Assembly: GCA_003615045.1 (NCBI GenBank) | Contig: ML014159.1 | Span: 86,953-120,334 of the forward strand | Direction: 5' to 3' | From: Caulochytrium protostelioides | Lineage: Eukaryota; Chytridiomycota; Caulochytriomycetes; Caulochytriales; Caulochytriaceae | DNA: 33,382 nt | In this document: one piece after another, positions 20,080-29,170 of the stretch | Layout: each line of letters opens with the position of its first letter | How positions within the stretch are numbered: the stretch's first letter is position 1 | The notes under the pieces: generated by a model | What the model was told of the DNA's origin: nothing | Database searches by the model: none | Seen by the model: the letters and a program-made list of their open reading frames with translations, nothing else | Made by a program: the position numbers and the translations under genes

Positions 20080-20199
20080 GACAGGACGGGACAGCGACGG
20101 CTGGTGGCGTGCTTCGCCCCGCTTAGTGCTCGCCGATGGTCGCGCCGGCAGCCCGCCGCGCGGGGCCCGCGCGCCGTGGGCGTCGACCGACCGGACCGA

Positions 20200-20202
20200 C
20201 GC

Positions 20203-20233
<31 letters not shown>

Positions 20234-20246
20234 GACGCCGCCGACG
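20200..20246. repeat. Second GCCGCCGAC array
   Basis: A shorter copy of the same nonamer family as 19966-20073, about 130 bp away. Confidence 0.85.
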
Positions 20247-20456
20247 CTGTCCAGCTCGCCCGCGGCACACAAAGACCGGCGCTGCCGACCGGCGCCGCGG
20301 GAGGTCGGTGCGGCGCGCAACGCCCACGCCGCCGGTGCCGCGATCGATCCGCGGCGATCGCTGCGCCCTGATCCGTCCGCTGACGGCGCTTCTCCTCGCG
20401 CCACCGATGCGCCCGCCTGACGCGGACCCGCTCGGCCCTCTCGCTCTTGACGGCCG

Positions 20457-20536
20457 CTGCTGCTGCTGCTGCCGCTGCTGCTGCCGCTGCCGCTGCCGCT
20501 GCCGCTGCCACGGCCACGGCCACGGCCACGGCCGCG
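20457..20536. repeat. CTG / CTGCCG / CGGCCA repeat block
   Basis: CTG triplets pass into CTGCCG hexamers (the reverse complement of the CGGCAG unit at position 1) and then CGGCCA hexamers. It lies just before the chosen start of the GCP-like gene. In the GCP frame it encodes poly-Ala and Ala-Thr, and is treated as leader. Confidence 0.85.
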
Positions 20537-20590
20537 ATCGCCGGGCGAGCCCATCCACCGCCGTCGGCGCCGGCGCCGGCAGCTGACGCC

Positions 20591-23500
20591 ATGGCCGACG
20601 GCACCGACGGCACGACCACGTTCCTCTCGCCGCCCACGGGGCAGCGCGACCCGCGATGGCGGCTGGCGCTCGACGGCGGCCGCCGTGACGGTGACGGCGC
20701 CGCCGCCGCCGCCGCCACGGCGCTCTCGGCCATCCCGGCCGCCGCGCGCACCGCGGCCGCGCCGGACCTCGTGCTCGTCGACTGGCACAGCCACGCGGCC
20801 GCGGCGCGCGACGACCTCGCGCGGCTCACGGGCGACCGCAAGTCGCTGCTCGGGTATGCGCAGCACACACTCGACGACGCGCCGCTGCCGGGCCTCGCGT
20901 CGCTCTGCAGCGCGTCCCGCATCGACGCGCTGTCGGACGCCTCGACGCTGCTCCCGGACGGCCGCGTGCCAGACGCCGGCGGCATCGACAGCGACGGCGG
21001 CGGCGGCGGCGACGGCGGCGACGTCCTCGACGGCGTCGACAGCGACGGCGACGCGTCAGAGACGACAGTGGGCGCCGCGCATCGCTCCGTCGGCGCCGTC
21101 GACGCGCTGCCTGACCACGAGCCGCTCACGTGGGAGCGGTTTGCGCAGGACCGGCCGCAGTGGCACGCGCTGCGCCCCGCGCTGCTCACCGAAGCCCACT
21201 GGGCCGTCGCGCAGACGGTGCTCGCCGCGGCGCTCGCGCCGCCCCTGCACGGCCGCCTCTTTCTGCCGCTCGACCGCGCCGCCCGCGTCGCGCGCGCGCT
21301 CCTCAGCGGCGCCGACGCGCTGCCGCCCGCCGCCGCCGGCGCCGGCGCCCTCGAGCGCGCCGTCCTCGCCTGTGCCGCCGAACCCCGCGCCCACCGCGGC
21401 CTCTCGCTCACGGCGGCCGCCGCCGTCTTTCGCCACCTCCAGGCCGCCGCCGAGGGGCTCCGCCGCGGCCAGCACGACGCCCTCGCCCTCGCCGGCGACA
21501 CCGACCCGCGGCCGGTGAAGCGCGCGCCGTACCGCGTCGCGGAGGCCTGGCCGCGGCATCGCTGGATGCGGCAAGGCGTCGCGCGGCAGCTGGATACCGC
21601 GGCGCGCCGGCTCGCGCGCTCGATCGTCTCGACGGCCTCCACGGCGACGGCGTCGACGCTCGCCGCGGACGGCATCGTCGCGTGGACCGGCGCGTTGGCT
21701 ACGCCCGCCTACCGCGCCTACGAGCTCGCGCTCGGCGTGCTCGCCGATCCGCCCGCGTCTCCCGCACCACCCCGCCGTGGCCGGGACGAGCCTGCGGCGC
21801 CGCCTGATGGCGAGTCGGCGGCGGCCTTGGAGCGGCGCATCCGCGCCTACGGCGTGCATACGGCCGCGTGGTGCTCACGGGACAGCGAGACGCTTCTCGC
21901 CGGCCATCGTCCCGACGCCGACGCCGACGCCGACGCGACGATCGGACGCGCGCTGCTCGGCGTGGGGCTCCAGCCGGCGATCGACGCGCTGAATGTCTGT
22001 CTCGGAACGGTGGCCGGTGACGACGACGACGACAACGACGACGACGACCGCCGCCGGCGCTGCGCCACGCCGCTCGTGGCCGGCGACGACGACGGCGACG
22101 GCGTCCCGCTGTCCGCGGCGACCCGCGGCGCCCTGGCGCTGCTGCTGCCGCCGCCGGTCGCCGACCGCGTTGCGCGATGGCACCGCGACCGGCTCGCGCT
22201 GCGCCGCGTCGCGCCAGACCACCCGCTGCACCGCCTCAACGCCGTCATGGCGCCCCTCGTGCCCGCGCCCGCGACCGGCGTCGCCTATCGCGACGGCCAC
22301 CGCGCCGCGCGGCAGCTCGCGGCGCTCGTCGACCGCTGCCGCGCGTGGGCCCGCGCCGACGCCGCGCGCCGCGACGCCTTCCGTGACGCGCGCGCCGCCG
22401 ACGCCGCCGCCGTGGCCGCCGCGCGCCGCGCCGCACTGCAGGCGCGCGACGACGCCCACGCGGCGGCGCTCGCCGCCCATCGCGCCGCGCGCCGCCAGCT
22501 GCTGCGCGACCTCACGGCGCTCCGGGACGCCGCTCGGCAGCGCGCCCATGACGCCGCCGCGGCCGACACGCCGGCCGGGTTCGTGCATCCTCTCAGCGGC
22601 GGCGGCGGCGCGCCCGACCTCGGCGTGCTGCCCGGTGCGATCGCGCAGCTCGCGGCGCCGAGCACGTCGTTTGCCCGGCTCGAGGCCGACGAGCGGCAGC
22701 AGCTGCTCGACGCGGCCGCCGTCCAGCTCCGCCGCCTGCAGCAGCAGCAGGCGCGGCTCCAGTGGCGGCGGGAGCGGCTCGCGCTCAAAGTCCGGCGGGA
22801 CGCCGCGGCGGGGCCCGGCGACCATGGCCCGGCGGCCACGACGGCGGCCGCCGCCACCGCGACCGCCGCCGCCGTCACGACCGCGGTGGCGCTCATGTCG
22901 GCCGACGCCGCGGACCCTCCCGCCGACGCCATGGATCCCCCTGACTTCGCGGCGCCGGACGGCGAAGGCCACGGGAGCGACACGGACATGATGGACGTCG
23001 ACCCCGTGGGCCCGGGCGCTCCTGCGGCAGCGCGCGATCCGCCGTCGCCCACGGCGCTGGCGCCGCCCACCGCGCCGGCGCCGCCGGACCCCATGGTCAT
23101 GGACGTCGACAGCGTCGTTGACGGCAGCGACGTCGGCGACGACACGATCGATGGCTCGGTCGAAGGCTCCCTCGCCGCATGGGTGCCGGGCACCACGGTG
23201 GCCTCCCGCGATGCCGCGGCGCCGGCGCCGGCGCCCGGGGTGGCGGCCAGGCCGACGGCCGGCCCCGAGGATGCCGAGACGGACGTGGGCGCGGACGCGG
23301 CGTGGCCGCTCGACGGCGTCTGGCTGGCCGACGCACTCTGTGCGACGCTCGAGGCCCACCTGCTGCACGGCTACCTGCGCCGCACGGCGACGGAGGCGCT
23401 GTTCGAGCAGATCGGCGCCGTCTTTCTCCTCGGCGACGCCGACCTCTTCGCCGCCATCGCCGCCGCGAGCGCCGCCGCCGCCGCCCGCGACCGGCCGCAC

Positions 23501-24406
23501 CGCGCCATCGACCCCGCCACTCGGCCGCCGCGCCGCGTCGCCGTCTCCGGCCTGCCCGACGCCTTTGACCTCTTCATCCACCCAACGCCGCCGCCCGCGA
23601 CACCGGCCGCCGCGCCTCTCGGCCTGGGCGGTGCTGCTCCGCCGGCCGCCGCCGCGCCGCCTCTGACGGCGGCCCTCGCACGGCCCCCACCGGCCTTCCG
23701 CGACTCGTTCTGGAGTGCGGCGACCGCGGCGCGGTACGCGTCCGTCTTCCAGGCCTGCCTGGCGCTCCTGCGCGCTCAGCACGGCGTCCAGCGCCAGCTG
23801 CGCGCCCTGCACGCGCGCCGCGGCGCGGCCGCGTGCCCCCGCGTGCTGCACGCGTACACGCTCGCCGTCTGGCGCTACCACGGCGTGCTGCAGCGCCTCA
23901 CGTTCCATCTGCTCGAGACGGCCGTCCGTGTGCCGTGGCGCGCCTGGACCACGGCGCTGGCGCTGTGGCGCCGTCGGCCGCCGTCGGCCGCCGCGGCGTA
24001 CCAAGCGGCCGCCGCCGCCGCCGCGCCGACCGACGCGTGGGCGCCGTGCTGCCGCGCCTTGTCCCGCATCGCGTCGCTCTCCGACCTCCGGCACGCGCAC
24101 GACGCCGTGCTCACGCAGCTCGAGACGGGGCTCGCGCTGCTGCCGCACCAAACCGCCGTTCGCGAGGCGCTGTCGGCGCTGCTGGCGCTCGCGCCGTCGG
24201 CGGTGGTCGACGCTGACGACCCCAGCGACGACCCCGGCGGCGCCCCGGCGCCCCGGATCACCGCGCACACGGTTCGCTCGCTGGAGCGCGATGTCCAGCG
24301 AGGCCTCCACCGCCTCGAAACGAGCCTGCGCGACATGCTGCGGGCGACGCCGGCGGCGGCCGCCTCGGCCTATGCCCTGCTCTCGGCGCTGGACGCTTCG
24401 CTTTAA
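20591..24406 (+). CDS. Putative gamma-tubulin complex component (Spc97/Spc98 family, GCP6-like)
   Basis: A single-exon 1271-aa frame from the ATG in GACGCCATGGCC; an in-frame poly-Ala extension to 20447 is probably leader. The protein is very Ala-rich. Residues about 175-210 (LTWERFAQDRPQWHAL) and the following helices, with RLARSIV and RAYELALG, resemble the N-terminal GRIP1 part. A coiled-coil-prone segment (about 600-730) and an acidic linker with repeated MDVD come next. The C-terminal block (about 910-1260) reads like the GRIP2 domain: LLHGYLRRTATEALFEQIG, VFLLGDADLF, FWSAATAARYASVFQACLAL, RVLHAYTLAVWRYHGVLQRL, WRAWTTAL and DLRHAHDAVLTQLETGL. That motif order matches large GCPs, especially GCP6, which anchor gamma-tubulin rings at centrosomes or basal bodies. 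The call is family-level inference from motif order. The stop lies only 52 bp from that of THOC5. Confidence 0.58.
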   Translation: MADGTDGTTTFLSPPTGQRDPRWRLALDGGRRDGDGAAAAAATALSAIPAAARTAAAPDLVLVDWHSHAAAARDDLARLTGDRKSLLGYAQHTLDDAPLPGLASLCSASRIDALSDASTLLPDGRVPDAGGIDSDGGGGGDGGDVLDGVDSDGDASETTVGAAHRSVGAVDALPDHEPLTWERFAQDRPQWHALRPALLTEAHWAVAQTVLAAALAPPLHGRLFLPLDRAARVARALLSGADALPPAAAGAGALERAVLACAAEPRAHRGLSLTAAAAVFRHLQAAAEGLRRGQHDALALAGDTDPRPVKRAPYRVAEAWPRHRWMRQGVARQLDTAARRLARSIVSTASTATASTLAADGIVAWTGALATPAYRAYELALGVLADPPASPAPPRRGRDEPAAPPDGESAAALERRIRAYGVHTAAWCSRDSETLLAGHRPDADADADATIGRALLGVGLQPAIDALNVCLGTVAGDDDDDNDDDDRRRRCATPLVAGDDDGDGVPLSAATRGALALLLPPPVADRVARWHRDRLALRRVAPDHPLHRLNAVMAPLVPAPATGVAYRDGHRAARQLAALVDRCRAWARADAARRDAFRDARAADAAAVAAARRAALQARDDAHAAALAAHRAARRQLLRDLTALRDAARQRAHDAAAADTPAGFVHPLSGGGGAPDLGVLPGAIAQLAAPSTSFARLEADERQQLLDAAAVQLRRLQQQQARLQWRRERLALKVRRDAAAGPGDHGPAATTAAAATATAAAVTTAVALMSADAADPPADAMDPPDFAAPDGEGHGSDTDMMDVDPVGPGAPAAARDPPSPTALAPPTAPAPPDPMVMDVDSVVDGSDVGDDTIDGSVEGSLAAWVPGTTVASRDAAAPAPAPGVAARPTAGPEDAETDVGADAAWPLDGVWLADALCATLEAHLLHGYLRRTATEALFEQIGAVFLLGDADLFAAIAAASAAAAARDRPHRAIDPATRPPRRVAVSGLPDAFDLFIHPTPPPATPAAAPLGLGGAAPPAAAAPPLTAALARPPPAFRDSFWSAATAARYASVFQACLALLRAQHGVQRQLRALHARRGAAACPRVLHAYTLAVWRYHGVLQRLTFHLLETAVRVPWRAWTTALALWRRRPPSAAAAYQAAAAAAAPTDAWAPCCRALSRIASLSDLRHAHDAVLTQLETGLALLPHQTAVREALSALLALAPSAVVDADDPSDDPGGAPAPRITAHTVRSLERDVQRGLHRLETSLRDMLRATPAAAASAYALLSALDASL

Positions 24407-24458
24407 GCCATGTAGTGTACAATTGGATTCATCCGACAAAACGAGATGCGAAGCGGCG

Positions 24459-25247
24459 TCAGGCGCGCGGCGTGGCGCGGACAGACGCGGCGGCCGCGCC
24501 CGTGGCGGCCGCGGCGGCGGCGTCGGCGGCAGCGTCGGCCAGGAGCGACTGGGTGACGGCGGCGTCGCTGGCCATCTTGTCGACACGCTGGTCGATGTCG
24601 GCGAGCTTCGCTTCCTGCTGCCTGAGGGCGCGCTTCAGGGCCTCGCGCTCGGCCTCGCTGGCGCGGATCTGCTTGACCATCTTCTCGCGGCTCTGCTCCT
24701 CCCAGCGGAGTCGCGCGAGCACGAGCGCGTGCCGGTCTTCGGCGGTCCACGTGGCCTCGGGCGCGTCCCAGAACCGGGCGAGCCCGCTCGTGAGCGCCGG
24801 CGGCGCCTCGGCGCGGAACTGCGCCACAGGGACCATCTGCAGGTCCGGGTACCGCGACGCATAGGCCTCGTGGCGCGCGATCTCCTGCTTGATGTGGAGC
24901 AGCTCATACTGCAGGTTCTGCAGGGCGAGATGGTGGCCGTCGAGGTCGGCGCGGGCCTTCGCCGACTCGCTCACGGCGGCCGCTTCATACGCCAGCGCGA
25001 TGCGGTCGCCGTTGTACAGCGCCAGCAGGCCCTGCCGGTAGGCCGTCCATGGCGACGCGTCGTCGTTGGCGGCGGCGGCACCGCCGTTGTCGAGATAGTC
25101 CCGGCACAGGGTGTCGGCGAGCGACTCGAGCTGCGCGCACGCGTCGTCGAGGCGCCGCAGGTGGCCGTACGTCAAGCGCGCGGCCTCCTCGCCGCCGTGG
25201 GCGGCCGCGGCGGCCAGGACGGCGCCGTCGGGCGAGCCCACCGTCAT
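24459..25247 (-). CDS. THOC5: THO complex subunit 5 (THOC5/Fmip), short form
   Basis: A single-exon 262-aa frame from ATG at 25247. The N-terminal helices (about 20-110) are followed by the family's conserved block HLALQNLQYELLHIKQEIAR, DLQMVPVAQFRAEAPP, then HALVLARLRWEEQSREKMV and a coiled coil (EREALKRALRQQEAKLADI) ending near TQSLL. This matches the N-terminal coiled-coil region of THOC5, which pairs with THOC7. The tail is only a poly-Ala stretch; the large C-terminal domain of the animal protein (about 680 aa) is absent, as in several fungal forms. In the nucleus THO couples transcription with packaging and export of mRNA and limits R-loops. It is divergent from CHL1 with a 678-bp shared spacer and convergent with the GCP-like gene (52 bp). 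Identification rests mainly on the LQNLQYE and EEF/AQF-x-EAPP motif pair, which I regard as diagnostic. Confidence 0.84.
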   Translation of the reverse strand: MTVGSPDGAVLAAAAAHGGEEAARLTYGHLRRLDDACAQLESLADTLCRDYLDNGGAAAANDDASPWTAYRQGLLALYNGDRIALAYEAAAVSESAKARADLDGHHLALQNLQYELLHIKQEIARHEAYASRYPDLQMVPVAQFRAEAPPALTSGLARFWDAPEATWTAEDRHALVLARLRWEEQSREKMVKQIRASEAEREALKRALRQQEAKLADIDQRVDKMASDAAVTQSLLADAAADAAAAAATGAAAASVRATPRA

Positions 25248-25628
25248 CAGCGTCAGCGGTCGCGGCGTCAGGGAAAAGAAACAACGGTCGGGAACGGCGG
25301 CGGTGGCCTCGCTGTGCTGCAGCGGCGGCGGCGGCGGCGTCCTCGCTCACGGCGGCCACCGTCGCGGCGCCGCGCGCGACAGCCGGCACCCGCCGCGTGC
25401 CGTGCCGCGCCGGCCTCGATCCGGGATTCGCGGCCGCGGACGCTGGCGACGCTTCGATATGTCAACTCGCCGAGGCCGATCCCATGCGACGGGTCCCTGC
25501 GGACGGCCGCGGCCGTCTGCGGCCGCGGCCACCGCCGCGAAGGCTCCGCCACAGCCCGCCACAGCGCCGCCCCGGCCGCCACCGCAGGCCACGAAGCCCC
25601 GACGGTCCACGTGCCAGCACGGACCCCT

Positions 25629-25681
<53 letters not shown>

Positions 25682-25925
25682 CCCGGATAACCACAGCACC
25701 CGCCGGCGATCGAGACCACGCGCCGTCGGCGCGGCGTCGTCGCTTCCGTCGGCACCGACAAAGGCGAGGCGAGCTGCGGTGGCGATCGGCGGCGTCGCGG
25801 CGCCTGGCGACGGCGTCGGCCACCGTCCTGCTCTGCTCCGTGCGCGCACCCGCCCTGCCCTGGTGCCGATCCTTCTCGACTTCCCCGCGCTGATCAGACG
25901 GCGCTCGGCTCGCCGACCGGGCGCG
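25248..25925. other. Divergent spacer between THOC5 and CHL1
   Basis: This 678-bp head-to-head spacer includes the (GCC)17 array. Although the CHL1 frame is open throughout it and beyond (to 23715, overlapping THOC5 and GCP-like genes), the translation is low complexity and unlike the helicase family. Confidence 0.5.
25629..25679. repeat. (GCC)17 trinucleotide array
   Basis: Seventeen uninterrupted GCC units, about 250 nt upstream of the CHL1 start. Similar to the (GCC)16 array upstream of IWS1. Confidence 0.95.
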
Positions 25926-28900
25926 ATGATGCGCCGCGGCGCCGCGGACGCCCTGACGGCGGCGGCAGGCACCCCTGTCGGCCGCGCTGCCGCCGCCGCC
26001 GTCGCCACGGACGCGCCATCGCCGCCGCCGAAAAAGACCTTCGGCCACCCGTACACGCCGTGGAGCGTGCAGCAGGACTTCATGGAAGCGCTGTACGACG
26101 CGCTGTCGACCAAGAAAGTGGGCGTCTTCGAGTCGCCCACGGGCACCGGCAAGAGCTTGAGTCTGCTCTGCGCGGCGCTGGCGTGGCTCCGTGACCACGC
26201 GCAGCGGCCGGACGCCGAAAAGATCGCCGAGATGAAGCAGTACCTCCTGCGCAAGCAGGACTGCCTGCCGGCGAGTCTGGGCGGGGCCGCGCCGCCGCCG
26301 GCAGGGCTCCCCCGGGCCAGCGCGTCGTCGACGGCGTCGACGGCATCGTTCGTGACGGCGCCGTCCCAGGCGTCCCAGGAACCCGACTGGGTCGAGCAAC
26401 AATCCCTCCGCCGCGAGGACAGCGACGCCCAGCGGCTCGTGGTGCAGCAGGCGGTCGTCGAGGAAGCGCGGCAAACGCGGCTGGCGCGGATCCGCCGGGC
26501 CGGCGCCTCGACGCTAGCGCTCGTCGGCCGCGAACGGGACCTGAAACGCCCGCGCGATCCCGACGGCGGCCGCGGCGCCAAGCGGCGTGCGGGCACAAGT
26601 CGCCGTGCCGACGACGACGCAAACCACGCCGACGGCAGCGACGCCGACGACGGCGGCGCGACCCATTCGGACGACGAGTTCCTGATCGACGAGGAGACCA
26701 GGCTCGACAGTGGGTGGAAGCACGGCCGAAGCGCCGGCGGCAGCGGCGGCACCGCGAGCCGGCAGGACGACATCCAGCGGATCCTGGCGAGCCTGGACGC
26801 CGCGGTCGCGGACCCGACGGCGCCCGGCGCGGCAGAGGCGCTGCCGGCGCCCAAGATCTACTACTGCAGCCGCACGCACTCGCAGATGAGTCAGTTCATC
26901 GGGGAGCTCAAGAAAACAGCGTACCGCGAGCAGACCCGCGTCGTGCCCGTCGGCTCGCGCAAGAACCTCTGCATCCACCCGGACGTGTCGCGGCTCACGA
27001 GCGTCACGCTGATCAACGACCGGTGCCTCGACAAGATCAAAGCCAAGGAAACGAGCGCTGCGTCGGCCGGATGCGCGTTCTATGAGCGGGAGCCCCATCT
27101 GCGGGACCAGATCACGGACCTCGTGCATAGCGCGCCGCGCGACCTCGAAGACCTCGTCGCGCTGGGGCGCCAGTGGAAGACGTGTCCCTTCTACGCGAGC
27201 CGCGCAAGCCTTCGCGACGCGCATCTCGTGACGGTGCCGTACAACGTGCTGCTGAGCGCGCACGCGCGGCGGGCGTACGACATCGACCTGGAAAACGCGA
27301 TCGTGATCGTCGACGAGGCCCACAACGTCGTCGAGACGATCCGCGACATCCACAGCGCCGAGCTCGGCGTGGCCGACGTCGACGACGCCGCTGCCGCGGT
27401 CACCGCGTACCTCGACCGCTTCCGCCGCCGGCTCGGCGGCTCCAACCTCGCCATCATCCGCCAGATCCAAGCCATCCTGCGATGCCTGCTCGCCTTCCTG
27501 CAGCAGGGCAACGCTGCGGCATCGACGGCCACAGCAACGACGACCACCACGACAACCGCTCAAGCAGCCATGCCCACGGCGCCAGCCGACGTGCAGCGAT
27601 TCCGTCCGAGCGATTTCATCTACCAGACCGGTCTGGACCGCTACAACATGGTCGAGATCGAGAACTTTCTCCAGAACAGCCGGCTGCCCCAGAAGCTCAA
27701 GGGCTACATGGAGAAGCGGCGCGCCGCGGCGCAGGCCGCTGCTGCTGCTGCTGCGGAGCGCGACGGCACGCCGCTGCCACCGACCGATCGCGGCGGGGCA
27801 TCCAACGCGCTGCTCCAAGTGACGGCATTTCTGTCCACCCTCCAGCATCCTGATGGCGCAGGCATCCTGCTCTGCCGCCGGGGCGCCGGCGGGCCCGCCG
27901 ACCGCGTCCTGCGGTACCTCTGCCTGGACGCGGCGCGGCACATCACTGACGTCGCCCGTGACGCGCGCTGCGTGATTCTCGCGGGCGGCACGCTCGCGCC
28001 GGTCAGCACCCTTGTGCAGCAGCTGTTCGCGGACGTGCCGGACGCCCTGGTGGCGCGTTTCGCCTGCGATCACGTCGTGCCGGCAACGTCGATCCTCACC
28101 ACGACGGTCGGCGAGGCCGGGCTGCCGGCCGCCGCGTGTCCCGGGGAGCGCCGGGTGCCGCTGACCTTCACGCATGGCCGCCGGAGCCTTCCCGACACGG
28201 TCGCGGCGCTCGGGCGGACCATCGGACTGGTCTGCGAGAACACGCCTGGCGGCGTCGTCGTCATGCTGCCCTCGTACAGCTACATGGAGGAGACCGTCGC
28301 CGCGTGGCGCCAGTCGGGGCTTTGGGACGCGCTCGCCCGCATCAAGCCTGTCTTTATGGAGCCTCGCGAGGCACAGCGCACCGAGCGCGTCCTCGCGCAG
28401 TACAGCAGCACCATTCTTCAGCCCAACCCCGCGCCGTCCAGCCACGCTGGCGCCCGCCATCCTCGTGGCGGCGGCCGTGGCGGTGCGGTTCTCTTCTGCG
28501 TGGTCGGTGGTAAGATGTCGGAAGGCATCAACTTCAACGACGATCTGGCGCGGGCCGTCGTGATGGTCGGGCTGCCGTTCCCGTCACTCGTGTCGCCGGA
28601 GCTGCGGGAAAAACTGCGGTTCGCGAATACGCTCGGCGGCCGCCCCGACGCCGGGGACGCGCTCACATGCGCGGCGCCGCCGCACGCCGGGCCCGGCGCG
28701 CCCCGCATCGCCTCGCCCGCCGGCGTCATGTACGAGGACATGTGCATGCGCGCGGTCAACCAGGCCATCGGCCGGGCCATCCGCCACATCGGCGACCACG
28801 CCGCCATCATTCTCGTCGACGCGCGGTATGCCCGCCCAGGCATCCTGGCCAAACTCCCGCGATGGATCCAGCGCAGCGGCATTGACCCGAGCCCGGACCT

Positions 28901-29042
28901 GCGTGCCGTGCAAGCCAAACTCCGCGCCTTCTTTCAGCGCCAGGCCGAGGCGGCGCGTCACCGCGATGCGCGGCGGCCGGACGCCGCGGCTCCGACGCCC
29001 GCGCCGCCGTGTGACCTCTCTCTCGCACCCCGTCCAGCATAA
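25926..29042 (+). CDS. CHL1: ATP-dependent DNA helicase CHL1/DDX11 (FANCJ-like, iron-sulfur)
   Basis: A single-exon 1038-aa helicase of superfamily 2 (XPD-like); the start is the first ATG of an ATGATG pair, just before the conserved FGHPYTPWSVQQDFM. Walker A (ESPTGTGKS) is at about 69-77. A long acidic insert (about 125-305) separates it from motif Ia, YYCSRTHSQMSQF. Four iron-sulfur cysteines are visible at 349, 367, 383 and 420 (NLC, DRC, GCAF, KTCPF). The DEAH box starts at 463, with NAIVIVDEAHN. The second RecA-like domain has AGGTLAPVS, motif V KMSEGINF at about 863 and motif VI QAIGRAIRH at 946 (family usual QSIGRAIRH). The enzyme unwinds 5'-3' DNA, including G-quadruplexes and forks, and supports sister-chromatid cohesion in the nucleus. 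Everything required for catalysis appears intact. It converges on NPL4 with 128 bp between stops. Confidence 0.96.
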   Translation: MMRRGAADALTAAAGTPVGRAAAAAVATDAPSPPPKKTFGHPYTPWSVQQDFMEALYDALSTKKVGVFESPTGTGKSLSLLCAALAWLRDHAQRPDAEKIAEMKQYLLRKQDCLPASLGGAAPPPAGLPRASASSTASTASFVTAPSQASQEPDWVEQQSLRREDSDAQRLVVQQAVVEEARQTRLARIRRAGASTLALVGRERDLKRPRDPDGGRGAKRRAGTSRRADDDANHADGSDADDGGATHSDDEFLIDEETRLDSGWKHGRSAGGSGGTASRQDDIQRILASLDAAVADPTAPGAAEALPAPKIYYCSRTHSQMSQFIGELKKTAYREQTRVVPVGSRKNLCIHPDVSRLTSVTLINDRCLDKIKAKETSAASAGCAFYEREPHLRDQITDLVHSAPRDLEDLVALGRQWKTCPFYASRASLRDAHLVTVPYNVLLSAHARRAYDIDLENAIVIVDEAHNVVETIRDIHSAELGVADVDDAAAAVTAYLDRFRRRLGGSNLAIIRQIQAILRCLLAFLQQGNAAASTATATTTTTTTAQAAMPTAPADVQRFRPSDFIYQTGLDRYNMVEIENFLQNSRLPQKLKGYMEKRRAAAQAAAAAAAERDGTPLPPTDRGGASNALLQVTAFLSTLQHPDGAGILLCRRGAGGPADRVLRYLCLDAARHITDVARDARCVILAGGTLAPVSTLVQQLFADVPDALVARFACDHVVPATSILTTTVGEAGLPAAACPGERRVPLTFTHGRRSLPDTVAALGRTIGLVCENTPGGVVVMLPSYSYMEETVAAWRQSGLWDALARIKPVFMEPREAQRTERVLAQYSSTILQPNPAPSSHAGARHPRGGGRGGAVLFCVVGGKMSEGINFNDDLARAVVMVGLPFPSLVSPELREKLRFANTLGGRPDAGDALTCAAPPHAGPGAPRIASPAGVMYEDMCMRAVNQAIGRAIRHIGDHAAIILVDARYARPGILAKLPRWIQRSGIDPSPDLRAVQAKLRAFFQRQAEAARHRDARRPDAAAPTPAPPCDLSLAPRPA

Positions 29043-29170
29043 CACGATGGATTACTCAAAAGGGAGCCGTCCCTGAATCAGCATTGTTCTACATCGGCCC
29101 GACGGCTGAGATCTCCTGCCCGACGCTGTGGGCGGAGCCGGGCACGGCGTCGGTGGGTTCCCGCCGCCGG

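Larger units (their letters stand above)
19653..20590. other. Divergent spacer between LSM2 and the GCP-like gene
   Basis: This 938-bp head-to-head spacer is mostly simple sequence: (GCGT)8, GCCGCCGAC/GCCGAC nonamers, a second such array and CTG/CTGCCG/CGGCCA runs. Long minus-strand frames are translations of these repeats. No clear promoter motif is seen. Confidence 0.5.

Noticed and set aside
19381-21675. 764-codon minus frame across the LSM2-GCP spacer
   Set aside because: Its content is translated microsatellite and antisense of GCP-like coding sequence; no family resemblance.
21875-24586. Long minus-strand open frame (903 codons) opposite the GCP-like gene
   Set aside because: Composition is Arg/Gly/Ala biased with no recognisable motif. 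Such antisense frames arise freely when third-position GC is very high, and the plus strand has family-like motifs.
23715-25925. Upstream 737-codon extension of the CHL1 frame
   Set aside because: It overlaps THOC5 on the other strand and the GCP-like gene, reads as Arg/Pro/Ala low complexity, and the conserved helicase N-terminus begins just after the ATG at 25926.
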